From: CAYPIE01 sp964410665
GTDB lineage: Bacteria; Planctomycetota; Planctomycetia; Gemmatales; Gemmataceae
Assembly (NCBI GenBank): GCA_964410665.1
Contig: CAYPIE010000015.1
Location: 1-64,000 of the forward strand
Direction: 5' to 3'
Length of the DNA stretch: 64,000 bases
How positions within the stretch are numbered: position 1 is the stretch's first letter; the number at the start of each line of letters is the position of its first letter. The notes beneath the pieces were generated by a model that ran no database searches, had not been told where the DNA came from, and was given only the letters and a program-made list of their open reading frames with translations. Positions 63,901-64,000 of this stretch are shown one piece after another. Position numbers and translations under genes: made by a program.

Positions 63901-64000
63901 GTTGATTTCCTGGGTCGGTGACAGGAGTTCCGCGGTGGGGGCTTCCTTGACCACCAGGTCGAAGCCGTTCCCGGTGTCGTCCAGCTCAATGTCGAAGTAG
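48928..64000 (-). CDS. Giant calcium-binding repeat protein (5' end outside window)
   Basis: At least 5,023 residues; the frame is open to the window edge (a GTG at 63954 is an internal valine, not a start). Using 63954 as residue 1, the order is: four related modules with VHAFVGLNGPYWTDDLDGD and GTxYGDIDxDGVVDxDETDEL (about 1-1300), containing EF-hand loops such as FDEDGDGLVTVGDL; a long region of beta-repeats (about 1300-2020); a PPPPP linker near 2025; RTX-type and related repeats (from about 2100) interrupted by two ~220-residue jelly-roll-like modules; more RTX; two cadherin-like modules (about 4500-4720); and terminal GGxGNDxLxGG repeats ending DDTFWYSRFDR…TRIYLR. No type I FLF ending is present, unlike the other giant. 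Probably an exported surface protein or adhesin. Export route and attachment are unknown, as the N-terminus is missing. Confidence 0.88.
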   Translation of the reverse strand, partial: YFDIELDDTGNGFDLVVKEAPTAELLSPTQEINDILGQYYSDYVDDISTGPITGDLQIDEFVTVRGTFSFGLEVVEDVTVATGLPGDALDLLGELGLSGDATVIDDLDMLTLTVGAADVEAFVGFNGPYFGDDLDGDGVTSWAFNTGDGDEESRTLDSGTLTIDMTDYGPGDVLPADTVVSLGADEVVTVGGIQYGDADRDDIVDAGETAELDPGDAIGLVASDLDVGFTLMSPLPTTTNGSTLLSVYAASGLLPAFWSLKATADQFAFVGIEDVELSAENITINVNDGVAWPGDLGPPVVDFTTSFETSTGAGDGYFEVDTGRDPVQIDFDGNQRIGFSSERITLQLSEFVHVTGGFSFEKGPVTNVDVATGLPSSLLGTVEEALNETIGDNFGTTLAGYATVIPDVEVSTIQVGASDVHAFVGLNGPYWTDDLDGDRELSWAFDTGDGDDASRTLTAGTLVIGDDTYTVNDVLPANTIVTLTATDEVVAVDGTEYGDIDGDGVVDPDETDELNDNAVGLSVEDVDLGAVMMSPTIASFAELFGVPEETVDTFIPDFTALKATGDAVRLVGFDDDEFTLSAEGLTINYNNGDEWVGGFGPPVVDFANSDGFADERLALFDEDGDGLVTVGDLRTLSGVSGAASGAFTGLYDADAPDTDLVDTDDIASVLDAYEGFDRSEINADNNGLNNGLLEVEEAQAAFAAAYANRAADSDVDGDGKIDPLGFEVSTGGVPVYIDYDGNQRIGASASEVQLQISEFLHVRGSVEFELGPVQTVAVGGGLLSDYTGTVGDLLEDYGFPSSLQDSFPALGAASTEVSAITFGASNVHAFVGLDGPYWTDDLDGDRNISWAFNTGDGDNASRTITEGSVTIDGVTYEAGTANNVLPANTVVSLGDDEVVTVGGTQYGDIDSDGVVDADETDELSEDAAGLVVNDFDFGAAILKPTNPLDFAKYTTLKASASQVALVGIEDVTAEATNILVEVNLSSPSVYGIPLFPVVDYATTTQYNSDLFTLFDTDGDGEVTVEELRALTGQDSYSGLYSSSDEGTNVVDLDTIVEVFDADGNSDGNLDVSEAEAALIDSIDVAAADLDGDGVLDAFVSEQVALFDTNRDGVIQLGELAAMSNAADFAALAGIDSSDTTVVSSDDLLELLDTDDADSIGYITINEAAALFGDATVVDVYDVDGDGYIEPAGFEIGTGGEPVYLDMDSPIIRAQGFFDFNILDAFYLSGSVGFELGETQDVTLTDGTTKNVSTLNIGAANITAFVGANGPYWTDTNGNYEVDDDELNSESIGLEITDLDVGLTVMASTAIDELGVYFAGTASVYSFGTVGMPLIEATGAFDIALNLGLGVDGDAVVDFSASFDEDLNDDGDFDDTADGEFDKDGDGEVDQGFNINTGNPDSPVILDFDQFLINFQLGGILTIYSDTENTNPVVRANGLALFEVNDEGLGAFLAAGLEFGPDIDSDDKILDLNAMGGLVINGDGIAADIDVSLAIGASFSDVFYAEANARIVFNTTGADQSVLIPERYVGFLTGVVDLEGSYIEEGLDEQGVDNLDALSSLTGPLDERFIANGDGSYSFTIFGTPPTLAELFEDDSLIDSNTPLSEDMEYFALAIDGLITVGGNWGLDGRFGMIISDQSFQLSAEANLDLGPVGSLSTQGDLFIDDEGVRARVNVFGMLGSSDIGLTMTASGLFEVNTSDTDWTVSGVTVPADSVGVAVSASFDFLDFATGSGTASVTYDDGDFQLVIDGTLSIGGGFDVEVLAYVGIFDDDTATSIDESGVIIDASVAVDLSLLSIIDLNASGRIQVNTTDMAISSYRGAILDENGNITGFGDIDIVDVDGNSSSIAANSFYLDLRGELDLLSVISMSGRLTVTVTDSFWEVSIPASDPLTADLLGIITATVSGSLNSDGDFELDLDASIDFTVGGTGIEGSLSIYTRLDVDQDPDFVFEISGSGSGKILGTEIAGVEAEASIEGDLGETVPVKLTLSGTGVFFETVEKVINFFRSVFKQKKVEKNLSATITLFSITLPGSLETTSPPPPPNLATQSGSQLTLNVGDRADQRNVESITTAESYYVIRSTDGSVIIQAFGETETFTGVTSIVGDFGSDADSAEFINMSSIDVNVSGGAGDDYLLYSGEGTAELSGDAGNDTLTLSGSPSITSSISGGDNDDELSNTTDVNIAMYGNDGNDTIEGGDGDDATLSGGAGADYIDGGAGSDTISAGTGDDDIFFSIGELGLNESVSDGGDTDVLYVIGDSSGEDFRLSESGGLVTFGSYSGGVLEGSITFSGIEDISLTGDEGSDSFTISGELANGGVTSSVVLDLGEDNTADSTEFRLSDSADNLEIAQSDELVIAAWTGNFTLGLVTPLASDGDTFGVSGGEGNDTFDVGGDGVTYGIGLNELEPTISIDGEGGEDTLNVDDSADTSANSGTLTATQITGLGLADDLTYAGMEVVDVKLGLGNDAFAIQSTITGTTTLDTGAGNDTATVEAISGSTAVTTGTGDDDLTVNPTVSVGESNAIAATLDLDGQDGNDTYVVNIFGNGDSLINVFDSGTTDSDADELTINGTSDWDDFLLRASENASASGGVAFAAALHDDVVERVNYDEALDRLILEGDSGNDTFTLDDNWTETTIRGGVGEDSFQVGQIFQTPRDATNANIANEDEFATIETTRGYLSNGVSFATTIEGGNESDSFTVYRNTAELSLKGDDGNDVFTIRSFAEEGSAGSSVASGAGADLIEYVSNANVDIEGGEGDDLLRVIGTEFGDNYLVTDASIQGAGRAIIYSTIESIEIDGAEGDDRFYVQSTPAGVTTILYGGLGNDEFHLAGDSEAVTGADNTVVSAQEGSHDLSSIAGPLEIYGAAGAGSTSSLADPVMLPGETNAATPIGYVVEYSGTGAGSTMDTMEVLTADLQAAVDGDSGLTDLDDLVGYTLVIRDGSGRSRFWQISGIADSATSGQTTLTLLNPATPDDTWGLPDATSGYSLSELSDNFFFDESEAIDKAIAFDDGSSSNRTGVVTATALTGLGMNASGVIYGDMETLEVLLGTGNDDFTVTTTADGTITAVHGGGGSDNFTVTSRGDSPLVIYGDTSGDRSRYASMAGTVEAALANDFANDGDDTIDASGISLSVVVDGGAGNDTVKGSQVGDHLTGGSGDDFIEGNAGVDHIYGDANFSIDLDLFAEDQISPFVSGDDKIDAMFIVGTIGTAGSDNIDAGEGEDIVIGDFGLITQTEGTRRILTTEEVTRAETASPTEGGNDTINGGLDSDLILGGSGNDEIDGGDNSVESVIGDNGFASYSAGALIELTSSDPSNGGNDTITTGTASDRVIGGLGDDEIDVGASEAIQDLVIGDSGQMLFDSTGLPTSLSSSDSDEAGDDTIVTGGGSDLVIAGGGDDLVIAAGDGDVASVEAIFASGDYDQLDAGDDSSDYVIGDGGTLNFTDGDLTEMVTTESAYGGNDRVHTGNGFDVVLAGNGNDLVVAGGDDQAKDYVVGDSGRSTVGGSEEFGPGEEVGILSFNFTGSRSIAPVTGEAGVGPAAAANWNNLDGLRDIVGDEGEEQLVFNNGVYAPGVSIEWGANLDTTPINASTDRHDQLRTGGNQNKQLFVGSLYTTVTNTLGVDITGLSGHFSSYDVYVYLDADDGRSKPGVSTRVITDGSTTYYLDDPDGNTFTGTFVQVTSTDLNTPQVGNYVVFTGLTGDTFTLRIDDSTIDTNTFNNPSIAAIQVVGLRHPIDRIETIDAAFGGDDTILTGGGDDIVFGGTGADTIETYGPAIYGQVDADVVAGDNGRATISFGEVRAIQAVAGIGVNDNDNIVTGNGKDIVLGGDGNDTIDTGVQGDYDYGDIQVISLNFNSATPEGVIDGVAGAVARPNWNNLVELAPGAVGDLEDDGGNDPARNFGNPIFDDGSTASGVSINWGYGLETIGSRSAGRDTHNEIDADTQNDRLFEGYLYTSTRRVLEVDISGLGGHYTTYDLYVYIDTEDDKSEAGNSVRRITDGTTEYYLNDPDGNTFQGEFIEVTSTDPNLPGVGNYVVFRNLTSDRVSLRIEDDTTLNTSLYNRPAIAGIQIVGGPDKDGVVIGGDYDRDGVLGDNGSALKFRGLFYNLAATPNTSAGAGTQADLIRSGEEGDLLIGGDGSDTLIGGDGNDVLFGDSAETQLASGEVIGLEIFSNNVDPDEDDDGVNPYAVPGIELRNGSTIVTGEDGTPGAGIGGADILEGGRDDDLIYGQFGNDTYAYSGVGLGADRLAEIGGASTGANDRHDTLDFSEFGASVTIQINSPGKQTVNADLTQAAPNLELTLYSGTAFEDVIGSEFDDQIKGNQRNNILLGLNGNDVLEGEAGDDLVLGMNGNDTMEGGRGDDLLDGGSGNDELWGGPGSDEDVIDDTGRDIVLGGSGNDEIRGGAGDDLLDGEAGNDLIFGGTGNDFVIGGDETDTLRGEDGDDTLEGGAGMDDLLDTSGINVIEEEQGPGLLGLLAYFTAFDSAYTQDAFSFTDPGGSDDRPARAWIEDFLGLNSSPNGDEPPTVTNLPPIAVDDTFAIDADATITNGDLLGNDSDPDGDTDSLTLKSIDTSGTLGVVTDNGNGTFNYTPPAAFANLLVGESATDIFTYTISDGNGGEATATVTITINGVVVPDPDLDPLDAVDDTLIVYYPFAGTGNLLVNDTGTTAATTVTAVNGDNTIIGQPQTFSQGVLTVYADGSMSFVPADGFDGSFTFDYTITDSYRSDTATVEVSVQALPGGPSITKVGDVLLIIGTAGLDQIALDEVAGDPTGVTVRTNIGGLENLDFSGIRSIEVYPLEGDDEVLMTPTMTIPVRIDDLSGNGRFELGNGDNVIVTRGIGFYSIITGDGNDVINLNGGGSQITTGGGDDQITTGAGFDNLDLGDGNDFADIGGGGGIILGGAGNDTLLGGDGNDTLLGGDGSDMIMGLAGNDFLDGEGGDDLLIGGLGWDQLEGGDGDDFLIGDIVTVKNDGDDLFTLLGLAMQTLDFSTVDLTGDNNGDQSTGEGGDDTFWYSRFDRLSGTRSETRIYLR
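51808..52491 (-). repeat. Inserted beta-module, copy 2 (within the giant gene)
   Basis: About 228 codons starting IQVISLNFNSATPEG and ending IAGIQIVGG, with SINWGYGLET, DISGLGGHYTTYDLYVYIDT and GNYVVFRNLTSDRVSLRIED. Related along its length to the module at 52838-53484, and likewise flanked by RTX repeats. Confidence 0.75.
52838..53484 (-). repeat. Inserted beta-module, copy 1 (within the giant gene)
   Basis: About 215 codons starting VGILSFNFTGSRSIAPV and ending IAAIQVVG, with SIEWGANLDT, DITGLSGHFSSYDVYVYLDA and GNYVVFTGLTGDTFTLRIDD. The pattern (WNNL near the start, a final strand IAAIQVV) recalls galactose-binding/jelly-roll modules; no family is assigned. Confidence 0.75.

Overview
The window looks like chromosomal DNA of a GC-rich planctomycete (Gemmata/Pirellula-like). 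The pointers are giant secreted repeat proteins, large secreted enzymes with the planctomycete N-terminal motif resembling LEPR-XLL (…LEDRVVPA, …LEVREVLSA/G), Pkn-type Ser/Thr kinases with TPR tails, ECF sigma factors, a secreted sulfatase and a copper monooxygenase/cytochrome c fusion. This is inference from gene content; no rRNA or tRNA gene was seen.

Layout. (1) 1-385: N-terminal end of a Ser/Thr kinase on the minus strand, cut by the window edge. (2) 910-23772: a 7,620-residue secreted RTX-type protein with an embedded metzincin-like metalloprotease, a predicted beta-propeller, PKD and cadherin/VCBS-like modules, five 147-residue tandem repeats and a C-terminus typical of type I secretion. 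(3) 23974-26927 (minus): a second kinase, paralogous to the first, whose kinase and TPR halves lie in different frames, followed by relics (an ECF sigma pseudogene and a repeat-protein fragment). (4) 28208-31410: secreted cyanophycinase-like protein and sulfatase. (5) 31579-33977 (minus): overlapping M20 amidohydrolase and YbdK-type carboxylate-amine ligase genes. (6) 34407-37537: ECF sigma factor, membrane anti-sigma-like protein and a cytochrome c / PHM-like copper monooxygenase / EF-hand protein, apparently one operon. (7) 37712-46126: two very large secreted proteins sharing a haloalkane-dehalogenase-like core with different N- and C-terminal modules, flanking an LpqC-type esterase. (8) 46397-48320: three small exported proteins. 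(9) 48928-64000 (minus): at least 5,023 residues of a second giant calcium-binding repeat protein, running out of the window.

About 38 kb of the 64 kb is taken by the two giant genes. Most other products carry an export signal, so the region reads as a cell-surface/extracellular enzyme and adhesin locus with its own signalling genes (kinases, sigma/anti-sigma). The most unusual element is the pair of surface-type dehalogenase fusions with shared upstream and N-terminal sequences. Functions are inferred from motifs visible in the translated sequence; no database search was run.
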